A DNA stretch of 64,000 nucleotides from Ignavibacteria bacterium UBA7675 (GCA_002483085.1 DLHF01000002.1:172613-236612), one strand, 5' to 3'. Counted from the first letter of the stretch, positions 27,301 through 37,596 are shown. Numbers and translations: made by a program. The notes: generated from the sequence alone by a model not told the origin.

Positions 27301-30300
27301 ACTGGGGTCGTACTGAAGCCGATGTGAACACTATTGTTCCCTCGCGCGGTGCTATCCAAGAGACATTCTTTATCAGAGGTAACGGTACTTCGCCTCTTCC
27401 GTTTGTTCGCGGTGGTACAGGTCTGCAGCAAGGTCCGTTTGAAGAAAACGGTAACTATACCTACACGCCGATCCCGGTAACGGACGATCCGAATACAAGC
27501 ATTGCCGACACGCTGCTCATGCAAGGTGTGGTATATGATATCTTCGACAAAGGTACAGACATCAAAACGGCTGACTACTCGAACCGCAGAATGTCGCCGA
27601 TTGAAGACTTCTCGATTGGTATTCCGCCGAGCCTGCGCACATTCTCGAATGTGAATGCTCCTTCCAATGGCAAAGTGGTGAAGCGTTTCACACGCAATCC
27701 TTTTGATGCCGAGAACTTCAGCGATATCGCTCAGCTCCAGACAGAATTTGTTGGCAATCAGCCGATTGGCTACCCGCTGTACCTGGAAGCTCTTGCAAAT
27801 TACTCGGGCAATGTTAACAACAACAACAACGACGAACGCGCTACACAGGAATCTGTCTTCCTTATTGTGAACAACAATACGGGCGACTTTATCCGTGTAA
27901 ATCTTGCACAGATTACCAAAACAAGTGAAGTCTTCCGTGGTCGTGTGGAATTAATTCCCGACATGATGGACAGAGACCCCCTCGGTCGCCGTACATCGGA
28001 AGGTCTTGCTAACTTTGGTGGTGGCGGTTCGCTCCTGAACGCTCTTTATCGCGATGCGAAAAACGCTGACATCTCCGCTCTCGAAGGCAGAAAATACGAA
28101 GCTCCGGAATACGAACTCGGCGGTGCTGACTTCCGTTATTCCAACCGTCCTTCGCTGCCCTCGTCGACGAACCTCGACCCGAACAACCGCGCTCTGAACG
28201 TGACCTACTTTGCTGGTGAGCGTTACAATGCTCTTCCGGTGCTGAGTGGCGACCGTATCAGCGTTATCTCCCGCACGGTTCTCTGGCAAGAAGGTGTGAA
28301 TTCGGCTATTGAAAAAGGTCTGGAGTTTGAAGTTGGTACTTCGGTTCCGCCGCCGGTATTCACAGGCGATAAAGACACGCTCGAAAATATTACTCCCGAG
28401 CAGCTTCGCAATATGATCTTCCTGTCGGAAGACAACGATTATAGCAATCCTAACAGCATTACACGTGGCCGTAGGAAAATCTTCGATATCACGGCACGTG
28501 ATACCAATAAATTCTTCGACCCGAGAGCGATCCTGAATCCGGATACCTACCCGTATCTCGAATTCACATGGTCGGTAAATTCTAACTCTGGTCTGTCGAA
28601 ATGGCTCGAAGCTGATACAGTTCGCAATGCAAACCCGGCATATGGCGATAGAGGTTTTGTGCACCTGAAAGGTCGCCCGACCAACCCGTACATCGTGCCC
28701 GGTGGTGAAGAAGTAACGGTACGTGTACGCAGCTTCCCGCCGATGCGTTCGACAATCGACTCGCTGAAAGCTCTGGGCGTTGATGATGATATTATCTCCC
28801 GCTACCTCTATATCTATCGCCCGTACTTCAACGCACAGGAATACGATGCAACAAATGCACGCTATCTGCAACAAGATACAGTGAACTATGGCTGGGACAA
28901 CATGGCCGAATACAAGTTCCGTATCTTTATCACAGACAGCATTCCGGTGTTTGAAAACTCCTTTGTAGCATGCGGTAGTGTGGATGAAGATACAGTGATG
29001 GTAGCAAGCGTTACCGACTCGCTGCGCTTCAACCTCGACGTGAACACCGATGACGAGCGCGAAGATGCGGTCGCTGCTGCAAATGGCTGGTCGTTCCGTT
29101 ATGGCAAAACAGCTTATGCTTATCAGGTGAAAGCAATTCGCGAAAACCCGGCAGATACCGCTGTTGACAGAATCGAGCAAATCCGTCCGATGTGGATGGG
29201 TCCGAATTACCTGCGCGATGACAATGGTAACCTCGATCCTCTGGCCGTAACCTTTACTTCTAAAGGCAAGATCAATCTGCGTATTGATACAGCAGCCCTT
29301 ATTCCTCTGCTTACACCTGCAAACCAGGTCAACCAGAGCCTGAATACGGATTCGGTTGTTTCGATTGTAGTCAACGACGGTCACGGTGGTCTCAACCAAT
29401 TCACGAAAAAGATTCTTATCAACTTTGCACCGCGTATCACAACAGAAACGCTGCAAAGAGCTCGTGAAGGTGAGCAATACAATCCGCAACTGCAAAGTCT
29501 CGACAGAGCAATTGCATACTACGATCCGAACTTTGGTCAGCATTCTTCCTTCCGCCTGATTTATGACAGCGAAACAGGTATCCTGAAAGATCCCTGCTAC
29601 CCCGAAGCTGGCAACTGGGACAACGTTTCCGGTACTGCTAATACTCCGGACTGGCTGAAAATCGATCCCGTTAGCGGTCGCCTCTATGGCACCCCTGGCG
29701 TGAAAGATGCTCCGCGCTCAGGCGATGATGTGGATAGTGTTACAGTAGTTATTACCGACCCGTATGGTCTGACGCATGCCAAAACCTTCCCCATCGAAGT
29801 TGAGGCAATCAATCATCCGCCGGTTCTGTTTGATGTACCTATCGTGAAATGTGTAGGCGAGAACGAAGCATATACGGAAACATTCCGTGTTGCAGACCTC
29901 GATCTGGTTCGCACACGTCCGGCAAACAACCTCGAAACAGTAACACTGACAGTTACAGAGCCGACAGGCTTCACAACAAATCCGTCTACGATCAATGGTA
30001 CCAAAGACCCTGACACGACGAGCTTTACAATCAGCGGTACAGTGTCGGCTTCGACACCCAGAAATGCTGATGGTACTGTAACAGTCAAAGTCGTTGCAAC
30101 TGATAAAAAAGGCGATAGCGATACACTTGTATATCGTATAGCAGTCTCTGATCCGACCGACTGTTTGAACACTGTAACAGTGAAAAACAGCATTGGCGCA
30201 TTCCAAGAACTGCAATGGGGTACAGCTCTCAACGCAACAACTGGCGAAGATGAAGCAGTAGGTGGCGTTGGTAAACTCGACTCGAACTTCTGTGAATACG

Positions 30301-31013
30301 AAATTCCGCCGATTCCGCCTCTTGATGTGTTCGACGCACGCTGGACAATCTCCACGCGTAATGGTGTTCTTCGCACAATCGTGCCAAGAGACTCGAAACG
30401 CCCGATCAATGCTATCTTCCAAGGTGGTGGCGATAACGGTTCCGGTTCGACGAACTATCCGATCGAAATTAGCTGGAATACAACAGACGTCTGCAACCCG
30501 ACCGACGACGCTCTTGATTACTTCCTGCAAGATGCCCAGACAAATGGTAACATCTTCAAAGTAAACATGATAAACGGCGTCTATCGCGCTCAGCTTTCCG
30601 ACGTTGAAATTCGTAAGAATGGCGATATTGTGACTGTTGTAATCAAACGCAACGTTATCGACGCTTTTGCAATCGTTCTGGATTCGACGGCTACTGTTGG
30701 TGTAAAAGAGCAGCCGTTCCCCGGTATGGCAAGTGCTTTCGATATGCAGCAGAACTTCCCGAACCCGTTCAATGGTAGCACTGAGATTATCTACGAAGTA
30801 CCGGCTGGTGCTGGTACCAATGTGACAATCGAAGTATTCGATGCAATGGGTGCTAAAGTTGCTACACTGGTCAACGGTTATCGCAGTGCAGGTCGCCATC
30901 AGCTCACATGGGATGGCACTACAGAAGGTGTCAAACTGGAAAGCGGTATGTATACCTACAGAATGACCGCAGGCATGATAAGCATTACCCGCAAGATGAT
31001 TCTTGTCAAGTAA
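24399..31013 (+). CDS. Giant T9SS-secreted surface protein
   Basis: A 2204-residue exported protein. A Sec signal peptide (ending SVGYAQ) is followed by a right-handed parallel beta-helix region of Pmp type, with many GGAVY/GGAIY/GGAIF turns between about residues 280 and 850. Less ordered domains follow, then a putative-Ig-like (He_PIG) domain near 1690-1805 (WLKIDPVSGRLYGTPG), a second Ig-like stretch, and a C-terminal sorting domain (QNFPNPFNGSTEI, GRHQLTWDG, LESGMYTYRM, ending RKMILVK). The ribosome site GGAGGG is unusually strong. Uniform codon choice suggests high expression. Its role, adhesion or surface coat, is inferred. Confidence 0.9.
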   Translation: MKHLFRTLILFLALTAAASVGYAQPITEVHGRVDANDYRVFVKDTVYRISGKYVIAGTLIIEPGTTVEFFPNSQLIDSVGGRIIADGRVTATYNESAFDPFTTVKNPGPPPVLYSGYADPDYFRAAGVISSSNINEPTVNATKASNLFLVNLSQTDSRLQGLTPGQAIMYKASRIEFFNQDLNLNQRPWKRLGNRSVNVTAGRITFRGRAANTFSFEWGHVIVLPGAKAAYFRDVDFRNFRKDTTVNRLPLYSAPNASAAAAYEQFNNRILSMVNGSGGALTTFSVRTWLVNCSFEQNMSRFHGGAVQFLQAPLDNFGAGGSPAVYPDVRTTLNSLPFYPAGTNPNITDPESGMEVQQQIAQIDNLNTPAAEPFSDANRQLVDDARLAMYLGRVRELIFRNNVVLVSNVGQILNSNNVPIGVEDKLAESATVFNEEWRNEAYGGAVYIAGRSQMEVGLGINDGFASTQDYVLFEGNSARNLQPITPTGQGVVTRGARGGAVYVGDATSVIFKGKFINNRTELGFNQNVADYSQGGAIYVSANSPRIQIRGGQNSVAGREMHFLNNRSGRGGAIFAYLLTPTNAVNLRPSPYIGGSDATIQTRNYGYNIKFIDNEAIADGGAIYSNKRMSIHGAGGTIGTSVIYDSDHRIEFRGNKAGFSGGAVSVNIFGNLVDNDREVNIVRAIFESNTVGQDVSTAARPQVRGGGAIYAYSTLLTGVKAAEFLNNKAYYSNGGAIAYVSPGSKMVRSFGTDLDVATANGINSVDSVYIWNSSLPADVRSLTRFLGNEAIANPDAMGSGTTQTGDISRTHPGTNLSENGTGLGGAVYILDALNPDRDDRFEFNRVRFQDNKAYSGAVVYSDNYNLRLVFMRSLLTGNVATSEMGRSQNVISGPYAGGENAASSDLVGAVLYGEIIGPEPFAPYHVAANSIYDNDARFLIRLPDAPNTKGTRAGTGVGFGGVDTLIGNYWGRTEADVNTIVPSRGAIQETFFIRGNGTSPLPFVRGGTGLQQGPFEENGNYTYTPIPVTDDPNTSIADTLLMQGVVYDIFDKGTDIKTADYSNRRMSPIEDFSIGIPPSLRTFSNVNAPSNGKVVKRFTRNPFDAENFSDIAQLQTEFVGNQPIGYPLYLEALANYSGNVNNNNNDERATQESVFLIVNNNTGDFIRVNLAQITKTSEVFRGRVELIPDMMDRDPLGRRTSEGLANFGGGGSLLNALYRDAKNADISALEGRKYEAPEYELGGADFRYSNRPSLPSSTNLDPNNRALNVTYFAGERYNALPVLSGDRISVISRTVLWQEGVNSAIEKGLEFEVGTSVPPPVFTGDKDTLENITPEQLRNMIFLSEDNDYSNPNSITRGRRKIFDITARDTNKFFDPRAILNPDTYPYLEFTWSVNSNSGLSKWLEADTVRNANPAYGDRGFVHLKGRPTNPYIVPGGEEVTVRVRSFPPMRSTIDSLKALGVDDDIISRYLYIYRPYFNAQEYDATNARYLQQDTVNYGWDNMAEYKFRIFITDSIPVFENSFVACGSVDEDTVMVASVTDSLRFNLDVNTDDEREDAVAAANGWSFRYGKTAYAYQVKAIRENPADTAVDRIEQIRPMWMGPNYLRDDNGNLDPLAVTFTSKGKINLRIDTAALIPLLTPANQVNQSLNTDSVVSIVVNDGHGGLNQFTKKILINFAPRITTETLQRAREGEQYNPQLQSLDRAIAYYDPNFGQHSSFRLIYDSETGILKDPCYPEAGNWDNVSGTANTPDWLKIDPVSGRLYGTPGVKDAPRSGDDVDSVTVVITDPYGLTHAKTFPIEVEAINHPPVLFDVPIVKCVGENEAYTETFRVADLDLVRTRPANNLETVTLTVTEPTGFTTNPSTINGTKDPDTTSFTISGTVSASTPRNADGTVTVKVVATDKKGDSDTLVYRIAVSDPTDCLNTVTVKNSIGAFQELQWGTALNATTGEDEAVGGVGKLDSNFCEYEIPPIPPLDVFDARWTISTRNGVLRTIVPRDSKRPINAIFQGGGDNGSGSTNYPIEISWNTTDVCNPTDDALDYFLQDAQTNGNIFKVNMINGVYRAQLSDVEIRKNGDIVTVVIKRNVIDAFAIVLDSTATVGVKEQPFPGMASAFDMQQNFPNPFNGSTEIIYEVPAGAGTNVTIEVFDAMGAKVATLVNGYRSAGRHQLTWDGTTEGVKLESGMYTYRMTAGMISITRKMILVK

Positions 31014-31029
31014 GACACTCTATAGGAAG

Positions 31030-31057
31030 GCATACCGGTCGTGACTGGCCGGTATGC
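31030..31057 (+). terminator. Hairpin after the giant gene
   Basis: GCATACCGG and CCGGTATGC make a 9-bp stem with a 10-base loop. There is only a weak T-rich tail (TCTTC), so it may attenuate rather than stop transcription into the next secreted-protein gene. Confidence 0.5.
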
Positions 31058-31111
31058 TCTTCAAAATCCGAATCATGAAAGAATAAGTATCAACAATAAA
31101 CAGGAGTCAAC

Positions 31112-33121
31112 ATGAAGATTCGTTCTTTACTGTTGGGGACAGCCGCGGGTTTGTGCATTACTGCTTTCGGTGTTTCGACAGCCGATGCCCAGATCTACAC
31201 GTCCTACACCAACACTATCATTAATAAGCCGTACACATCGCTTGGAGCTGGTCGGCTTATTCTGAATCCCGAGGACTTCCGAGAAGGCCAGGCACCGGGT
31301 ACACGCGACAGAGATGATGGCTACTTCTTTAATGCGAATAACAATACCTATGGTGTTCGCATCGAAAGCCTCATCGGTGGAACAGGATTTCAATTTGAAT
31401 ACAACAGTGAGCGCTACGATGTGCTGCAGGTAAATGTCAATGGCTTTGCTGCTGCTGGTCGTACCGCCTACTTCCTGAATACAGATAATCCCGAAAACCT
31501 GTTCAGAAAAGATCCGCCGAACGCTGTTATCGCACCGTTTTGGGGCGATCACTTTTATCGTGCAGGCGACGATATTGCAGCCGGTTATATCCCGTCGGAA
31601 ATCTCTGTGCAAATTACTACAGAGAACGATCCGGCTCTCGGTGGCGATATTCGCGTGCTCGTCGTTGAGTGGAAAAACCTGAATATCAATTATAACTTCG
31701 ATCCTGCTAACCCGAACGATCCTCTTTCGCCGAATAAACAGTCGCAGCCTTCCAGCGTAGGTACTTTCATGCTGAAAATCTACGAAGCTGGTCCGGTGAA
31801 CGATGTAAAAAGAGGCAAGCAGGGCGATATCGAATTCCATTACAGCACTGTGGGCGATCCCCGTGTACCGGGCGTTGTAAAAACTAGTGGCGCTGCAGTT
31901 GGTATCGAATCGGACGCTTCGCAAACAGGCAATGGACCGACAACATTCATGAATGGTTTGTATGTAGAAGACCCCAGTTCTCTCAACTACAGACCCGGCG
32001 TAGATAACCTGCAAAATGTTCGTACACAAATGACGCTGAGCTCCACATGGGCTCCGTCGCGTGCAAACAACAACGTTATCCTGTTCCGCGCTACACCGCA
32101 ACCCGGTGCAGCAGGATGGGGCGACGGCGATGCAAATCTTTCGCAGCTTATCCAGCACCGCAATCTGCCGCAAAATCAGTTCGTGACGACCTCGGATGTT
32201 ATTACGATTATGCGCTCGGTTGCTATGAACCGTCCGCTCGATAGCTTGCGCCTGCGCGGTGGCTACCACGGTGATGTGAATCACAATGGCCGCTACTACT
32301 ATAATGGCAACACACGTGTTGATATTCCGACGCGTTCTGATAACGAGTTCGAAGGTCTTCCGAATGCTCCGATTGGTGATATTTACTTTGAAGCCAACGA
32401 ATACGATGCAGGTCTTATCATGGCTTATATGGCCGGTAAAGTGCCTACACTTCCTTGGCTCATCGACGTCATTATTGAGTACGGAAAAGCAGGCGTTGAA
32501 GCAAAAGCTACCAACATCAGCATACCGACCGTTATCAGCAATGGCAACGGAAGCTACAAACTGCCTCTGTATCTCAACGGTACCTTCAGCGGTCCGATGG
32601 GTGTGAAATTTGATGTGAACGGCACCGTTACGGCTGTTGAACTCATCGAAAAAGAAGGCAACAAACTCGTAGCTCAATACAACGACAATCGCGTTGTTAT
32701 CGCTGGCCGTGCTGCTTTTGCAACCAACGAACCTGTTGGCTATGTAATCGTATCGACCAATGATAATGCTGTTGAGCTGAACGACATCCGTTTCAATGAC
32801 GAAAACAAAGGCTCGATGAAAATCCAGAGCGGCGCTGAAGCTGGCGAAGTTACAGAGTTCATTTCCTCCCCGAACCCCGTTCTTTCGTCTGCTTCTATCA
32901 AAGCTGTTCTGCCTTCTGATGGCCACTACACAATCGCAGTGTACGACATGCTTGGCAACAAAGTAAAAACAATCGTTGATGCAAATCTTCCCGCTGGTTC
33001 TAACGACTTTACGTGGAATGGCAACGACGAAGCTGGCAATGCTGTAAACAGCGGTATGTATATCTATCGCATTGAAGGCAACGGTGTTCAGATGACCAAG
33101 CAGTTGACCGTGGTTCGGTAA
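31112..33121 (+). CDS. T9SS-secreted protein with dockerin-like element
   Basis: A 669-residue exported protein with a signal peptide ending STADAQ and an AGGAG ribosome site. A beta-rich N-terminal half is followed by a GDVNHNGRYYYNG segment that looks like a dockerin/EF-hand-type calcium loop, then a cohesin-like beta region. The C-terminus is a T9SS sorting domain (SSPNPVLSSASI, YDMLGNKV, VNSGMYIYRIEG, ending KQLTVVR). The gene after it starts six bases downstream, so both are on one transcript. Function unknown. Confidence 0.85.
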   Translation: MKIRSLLLGTAAGLCITAFGVSTADAQIYTSYTNTIINKPYTSLGAGRLILNPEDFREGQAPGTRDRDDGYFFNANNNTYGVRIESLIGGTGFQFEYNSERYDVLQVNVNGFAAAGRTAYFLNTDNPENLFRKDPPNAVIAPFWGDHFYRAGDDIAAGYIPSEISVQITTENDPALGGDIRVLVVEWKNLNINYNFDPANPNDPLSPNKQSQPSSVGTFMLKIYEAGPVNDVKRGKQGDIEFHYSTVGDPRVPGVVKTSGAAVGIESDASQTGNGPTTFMNGLYVEDPSSLNYRPGVDNLQNVRTQMTLSSTWAPSRANNNVILFRATPQPGAAGWGDGDANLSQLIQHRNLPQNQFVTTSDVITIMRSVAMNRPLDSLRLRGGYHGDVNHNGRYYYNGNTRVDIPTRSDNEFEGLPNAPIGDIYFEANEYDAGLIMAYMAGKVPTLPWLIDVIIEYGKAGVEAKATNISIPTVISNGNGSYKLPLYLNGTFSGPMGVKFDVNGTVTAVELIEKEGNKLVAQYNDNRVVIAGRAAFATNEPVGYVIVSTNDNAVELNDIRFNDENKGSMKIQSGAEAGEVTEFISSPNPVLSSASIKAVLPSDGHYTIAVYDMLGNKVKTIVDANLPAGSNDFTWNGNDEAGNAVNSGMYIYRIEGNGVQMTKQLTVVR

Positions 33122-33127
33122 TCGACC

Positions 33128-34324
33128 ATGAGTCTTCTAACCCGATATGGACTTATTGTGCTTATGACCCTGCCGGCATTATTGATATGCCGGCAGGCTC
33201 AGGCACAGGAACCGGAAATCCGGGTTGGAGTACGCGATGATAGTTCTGATGTCTGTGGCGATAAACGTTCTTTGATAGTTGTGTATGTCGATACGATAGT
33301 TCTCCAGGATAGCATTCTAGGCTACGATTTAGAAGTGCGCTACAACCCCGAAAAACTGTATCTGACCGACGAAATATTTGTGAGCACTCTTACTGAACAG
33401 TTTGATGATCACAAGCTTACCTTTCCCGAGCCCGGGCTGGCGCGCGGATGGGGGGCAAATATTCTCCGACCTGTCACTACTGTCCAGCAAGGACAACCAC
33501 TTATCGCAATGAGCGGAGAGTTTATCGGGAATTGCAACGACACAGCACATGTAGAGGTCAGCTTCATTTCCTTTGCCCATGTAAAAAACGACGACGTCTT
33601 TGATGTCGCGGGGGTGACGGAAAGAAAAGGGGTCGCAAAAGCAATTATTCGCGACCGTCAGGACAGACATGTGACGGCTGTTGTTGAAAGTACCCCGGTG
33701 GAATTAAAAGGTCTACAGGTTTCCGAATCCATTACCATTTCACTGCAAAACGGCGCGGGCAAAGGAATGACAACTGCAACTGTAGAAATTGCAGTAGACA
33801 ACCCGGAGCAGTTTACAGTTCAGAATATAACGGCAGCGCCTGGCGTGCTGATCGAGGATATTCAAAGCGGTGAAGGAGTCTGGATAGTGCAGATTGCAAT
33901 GGGCGAGGATTGGGTGCTGGAGGAAGCTCTTCAGTTTCATATAGCTACAACGGGCAATAAAGATGATTCCGCAAGAGTAGCTGTGCGCCCGGTTCAGGTA
34001 AACAATTGTGCGTGTGTCACCCGTTTACTTGGGTCAGGCGTAGAGCTGCGAAGCAGCAAAGAGATAAGTGTATCCGTGGCAGATGAACCAGAGAGCATGG
34101 ACAAAACACCCCTGGTGATATATACTGATGCTGGCTGGAGCATCCGATGCGCGGAACCGATTCAGTTTGTGCGACTTGCAACACTGCTCGGACAGAATAT
34201 GAAAATGGAATATACTACTGGAAGTACAGTAGTAATCGACAATACACAACTTTCTCGCGGATTATACCTGTTGCAGATTGGTACAGGACAGAAAACAAGA
34301 ACAATAATAGTTGAAAAATTATAA
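33128..34324 (+). CDS. Secreted protein with cohesin-like region and reduced sorting tail
   Basis: A 398-residue exported protein with a signal peptide ending AQAQ. Residues 30-180 resemble a cohesin-type beta-sandwich (ILGYDLEVRYNPEKL). The C-terminus (LSRGLYLLQIGTGQKTRTIIVEK) keeps the final strands of a T9SS sorting domain, but the PNP motif is missing. It lies six bases after the 669-aa protein gene and 37 bases before the 1007-aa one, inside the same cluster. A dockerin-cohesin pairing with its neighbour is possible but speculative. Confidence 0.72.
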   Translation: MSLLTRYGLIVLMTLPALLICRQAQAQEPEIRVGVRDDSSDVCGDKRSLIVVYVDTIVLQDSILGYDLEVRYNPEKLYLTDEIFVSTLTEQFDDHKLTFPEPGLARGWGANILRPVTTVQQGQPLIAMSGEFIGNCNDTAHVEVSFISFAHVKNDDVFDVAGVTERKGVAKAIIRDRQDRHVTAVVESTPVELKGLQVSESITISLQNGAGKGMTTATVEIAVDNPEQFTVQNITAAPGVLIEDIQSGEGVWIVQIAMGEDWVLEEALQFHIATTGNKDDSARVAVRPVQVNNCACVTRLLGSGVELRSSKEISVSVADEPESMDKTPLVIYTDAGWSIRCAEPIQFVRLATLLGQNMKMEYTTGSTVVIDNTQLSRGLYLLQIGTGQKTRTIIVEKL

Positions 34325-34361
34325 GACCCACTATTTCCTAATCTCACAAAAGGAGATTCAC

Positions 34362-37300
34362 ATGTTCAAGAGCTATGGTTTGATCGGAAGGAAGGCTCTG
34401 TTCAGTGCGGTTCTCGCGCTGGGCCTTCTCTTGCTGGCGGGCAAGCCAATGTTGGCCGAGTTACCGCGTCTGCCTCTGCTGGCGCTGATACCTCCCAACT
34501 TTGAAAGCCCACTTCCCTATGGCAACAATACCCACTATCCTGATGGTAGGATTTGGGCAGTGCGCTCGCCGCGAGTTGGCCCCAAAAGAGAAATTCTGGT
34601 CCCGGTTCTTATTAAGAATACCTGGGTAACTGATCCTCAACTGGGTACTTACGAAGCTCGTCCTATTCACAGCTTCGACTTTAAAATTCAGTACGATGGT
34701 ACTGCTCTGCGCGCCAAAGGCGTTCAGAAAGTTGGCCCGCTTCCCACGAATACATTTGCATTGGCGAAAGACTTCAACATCGAATGGGATGTTGCTGTAG
34801 ATCGCGACTACAAAAAATCGCTGGATCCTTCGCAGGGCGACAACCCCGATGGCCGCAGAATCCGTATTACGGGTACCTCGGCACATCCGCTTCCGCCGTC
34901 GCCTCCGTATAATGAGCCGAACCTCGATCGCCGCGAATTCGTAGAGCTTGTCTATGTGCGGTTTGAAGTTCTGATTACAACTGATCAGGCTTTCCCGTCG
35001 AACATTCCGCTTATTATTACGAACGACACGCTCATGTACAACGACATGGACGTGAACGAAAGACAATTCCAAGCTGACAAAGGCTACAATCCCCCGGCTC
35101 CTAACGAGCAGGTACCGGATCGCTTTGCTGGTCTTGCTGGTATCAACAACGAGAATCTTCCCCCGAGCGTTATCGAGCCCACTGTACAAGGTGTTGGCTA
35201 TGTAAACTTCGCTGATCCGGGTAGATTTGAATTTGATCCCGCTGCTGAAGTACGCCCCGTTCCGAACCAAGATGGTGAATGGGAACTTATCAAGCCGCTG
35301 ACAATTGAGAAATTTGAAGACGATCCGAATGTTGCAAAAGTTGTTATCAACGCATTCGACGCTATTCCGTTTACACGCATTTCTAATATCAGAATGCGTT
35401 CGGATTCTCCCTGGTTGCAATTTGGTACTCTGAATAAAGACGGCTGTCCGGGGCCGACAAGCGATTGTGAAATCGACTATATGGACAATGGTATCCTCGG
35501 CGGTCTGAATCCGCTCGGAAACCTGAGCACTCCGGATGACAAGGTTCGTCTGGAAATTATTGCCGATCCGAACGCAACAGGTAGTGGCGATCCGTATTAC
35601 GATGGCGCAGGTATCTATGTTGGTTACATTACATTCTACTCGGAAACGGCTGAAATTACGCCGGTACGTCTGAAAGTAACCTTCATTGTGTACCGCAATC
35701 CCATCGAGCCTCTTGATATGACAGATTTCGAAAACCAGACCGAGTTCAACCACGGTACGGGTATCGATCTTACAGTTGAGAACTCCAGAACACCGGCAGA
35801 ACGCACAACACTTATCTTCGGTACAGGCGTAGGCGCTTCTAATGGCGTTGATGCTCTGTTTGCTGAGGCTGACTACGATGCCCCGCTTGGCAATGAATTT
35901 GGTGCGCGTTTTATCTCGGCTGATGCTCCTAATGGTCTTCGCGACCTTACAGGCCGCTCCGCTTCGCGCGACGTGCGCAATGTAGAGAGCAAAACAGCTC
36001 ATGTGTACTGTGTTCAATTTAATACAGGTAGCGAGCAAGATTATCCTGTGATCTTTACGCTCGATACAAAAACGATCCCGACCGGTGCTCGTCTGTTTAT
36101 CCGCGACGGTGTGAATATTGTTGACCTCAACGATCTGACACCTGTTGCAGGCAATCCGGACCTGAGAACCTATACCGTAACAGATGCACGTATTAAGAGC
36201 ATCTGTTTCGAATATGCTCCGCCGAGCGTTATGGACTTCCCGCTTGTACAAAAAGGCTGGAACCTGGTATCCCTCCCGGTTCGTCCCGGTGATCGCGAAT
36301 ACCGCCAGATCTTCCCGAACGCTCTGGAAGCTCCGCGTTTCTTCTCGGCTAATGATTACTTCCAAGAGCCGAACGGTCTGATGCGCTTTGGTATTGGCTA
36401 CTTTGTGAAGTATGGCAACATCCTCGACACGAAACTGGCTGGCGTGCCGGTATATGAAATCGGTATTAATACACCGTATCATATCCTGCTGCGCGAAGGC
36501 TGGAACACAATTGGTGCTCTCTCCTGCCCCGTTCCGGTTGAAGACATCAAATTCGACGCTTACAGTGGTCAGTCGCTGCCCAGTCTTGCAAGTAATGTGT
36601 ACCGCTACCGTACCGACAGAGGTTACGAGCAGGTATCTGTTATCGAGCCGGGTATTGGCTACTGGGTGAAAATCGAAGGTGATGGTTACCTGAACATGAA
36701 AACAGATCCGGCTCGTTGCGGTGAAAGCAAAGTGGGTGTATCGCACAACGGTACCACAGTTGTAGGCAACAAACTTACAATCCGCGATAAAGCTCTCCGC
36801 GAAGGCGCTGTATATGTAGCACCTGGTGTTGAACTAAACGCAAGCCGCGTTTCACTGCCCCCGGTTCCTCCGGTTGGTATGTTCGACGTTCGCTTTACCA
36901 GCGGTCGCTTCGTTGAAAATGCTGATGAACCTGTTGTTGAATTCCACGGTGTTGATTACCCGGTTGTTCTTACAATGAACAATGCTGATTTCAATTACAC
37001 AGTGGTCGACGCTGTTAGCGGTGATGTTCTCGGTACAATTGGGCAGGGCAATGGCGGTACGGTTGAAATCAACAACCCGAAAACATTTGCTGTAAAACTG
37101 CTGAAATCCGGCCTGACAGGTGCTGAATACAGCCTTGAGCAGAACATGCCGAACCCGACCGGTAACAACACTTCGATTCGCTTTACTCTTCCGGAATCGG
37201 AAAAAGTAACGATCAAACTGTATGATGTGATGGGCCGCGAAGTCGCTACGATCTTCGAAGGTATTGCATCGGCTGGCTCGAATGTTGCTTCTTTCAACTC

Positions 37301-37385
37301 CAGTGAGCTGAAAAGCGGTACGTACACTTACACGATTTCTGCAGGCAGCTTTACAGCTACTCGTAGAATGGTCGTTGTGAAGTAA
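34362..37385 (+). CDS. T9SS-secreted 1007-residue surface protein
   Basis: The ATG at 34362 follows AAGGAG; the frame opens earlier at 34311 but overlaps the previous gene. A signal peptide (ending PMLAEL) leads into beta-rich domains. A GWNLVSLPV module (about residues 628-770), frequent in T9SS cargo, precedes the C-terminal sorting domain (EQNMPNPTGNNTSI, YDVMGREVAT, LKSGTYTYTISAG, ending RRMVVVK). It shares the uniform codon choice of the 2204-aa gene. The role is unknown; probably a cell-surface component. Confidence 0.87.
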   Translation: MFKSYGLIGRKALFSAVLALGLLLLAGKPMLAELPRLPLLALIPPNFESPLPYGNNTHYPDGRIWAVRSPRVGPKREILVPVLIKNTWVTDPQLGTYEARPIHSFDFKIQYDGTALRAKGVQKVGPLPTNTFALAKDFNIEWDVAVDRDYKKSLDPSQGDNPDGRRIRITGTSAHPLPPSPPYNEPNLDRREFVELVYVRFEVLITTDQAFPSNIPLIITNDTLMYNDMDVNERQFQADKGYNPPAPNEQVPDRFAGLAGINNENLPPSVIEPTVQGVGYVNFADPGRFEFDPAAEVRPVPNQDGEWELIKPLTIEKFEDDPNVAKVVINAFDAIPFTRISNIRMRSDSPWLQFGTLNKDGCPGPTSDCEIDYMDNGILGGLNPLGNLSTPDDKVRLEIIADPNATGSGDPYYDGAGIYVGYITFYSETAEITPVRLKVTFIVYRNPIEPLDMTDFENQTEFNHGTGIDLTVENSRTPAERTTLIFGTGVGASNGVDALFAEADYDAPLGNEFGARFISADAPNGLRDLTGRSASRDVRNVESKTAHVYCVQFNTGSEQDYPVIFTLDTKTIPTGARLFIRDGVNIVDLNDLTPVAGNPDLRTYTVTDARIKSICFEYAPPSVMDFPLVQKGWNLVSLPVRPGDREYRQIFPNALEAPRFFSANDYFQEPNGLMRFGIGYFVKYGNILDTKLAGVPVYEIGINTPYHILLREGWNTIGALSCPVPVEDIKFDAYSGQSLPSLASNVYRYRTDRGYEQVSVIEPGIGYWVKIEGDGYLNMKTDPARCGESKVGVSHNGTTVVGNKLTIRDKALREGAVYVAPGVELNASRVSLPPVPPVGMFDVRFTSGRFVENADEPVVEFHGVDYPVVLTMNNADFNYTVVDAVSGDVLGTIGQGNGGTVEINNPKTFAVKLLKSGLTGAEYSLEQNMPNPTGNNTSIRFTLPESEKVTIKLYDVMGREVATIFEGIASAGSNVASFNSSELKSGTYTYTISAGSFTATRRMVVVK

Positions 37386-37403
37386 TACATACAAGATAGT
37401 AGG

Positions 37404-37445
37404 ACAATGGGCGGCAGGGGGGTACCTTGTCGCCCATTGTGTTTT
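37404..37445 (+). terminator. Intrinsic terminator of the secreted-protein cluster
   Basis: ACAATGGGCG pairs with CGCCCATTGT (10 bp) around a 17-base loop that can form a further AGG/CCT pairing; GTTTT follows. Confidence 0.75.
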
Positions 37446-37596
37446 AAAGTGCGACGATAGCCCAGCGACCACAAAAAGAGAAGGCATAGGCGATAAGAAT
37501 GCGGTAAATATGGCCGAAATTATGAGATTTATAGCATCCCCCACTCTGCACATCCGATACATCAATACATAATCGCGGTACAATAAGGATAATGAG

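Noticed and set aside
25401..27524. A 707-codon open frame antisense to the 2204-residue protein gene
   Set aside because: It mirrors the codon bias of the sense gene; the translation is Cys- and His-rich without domains, as expected of an antisense shadow. The same holds for long antisense frames at 27951-29543, 29718-30899, 31127-32926 and 34461-36746.
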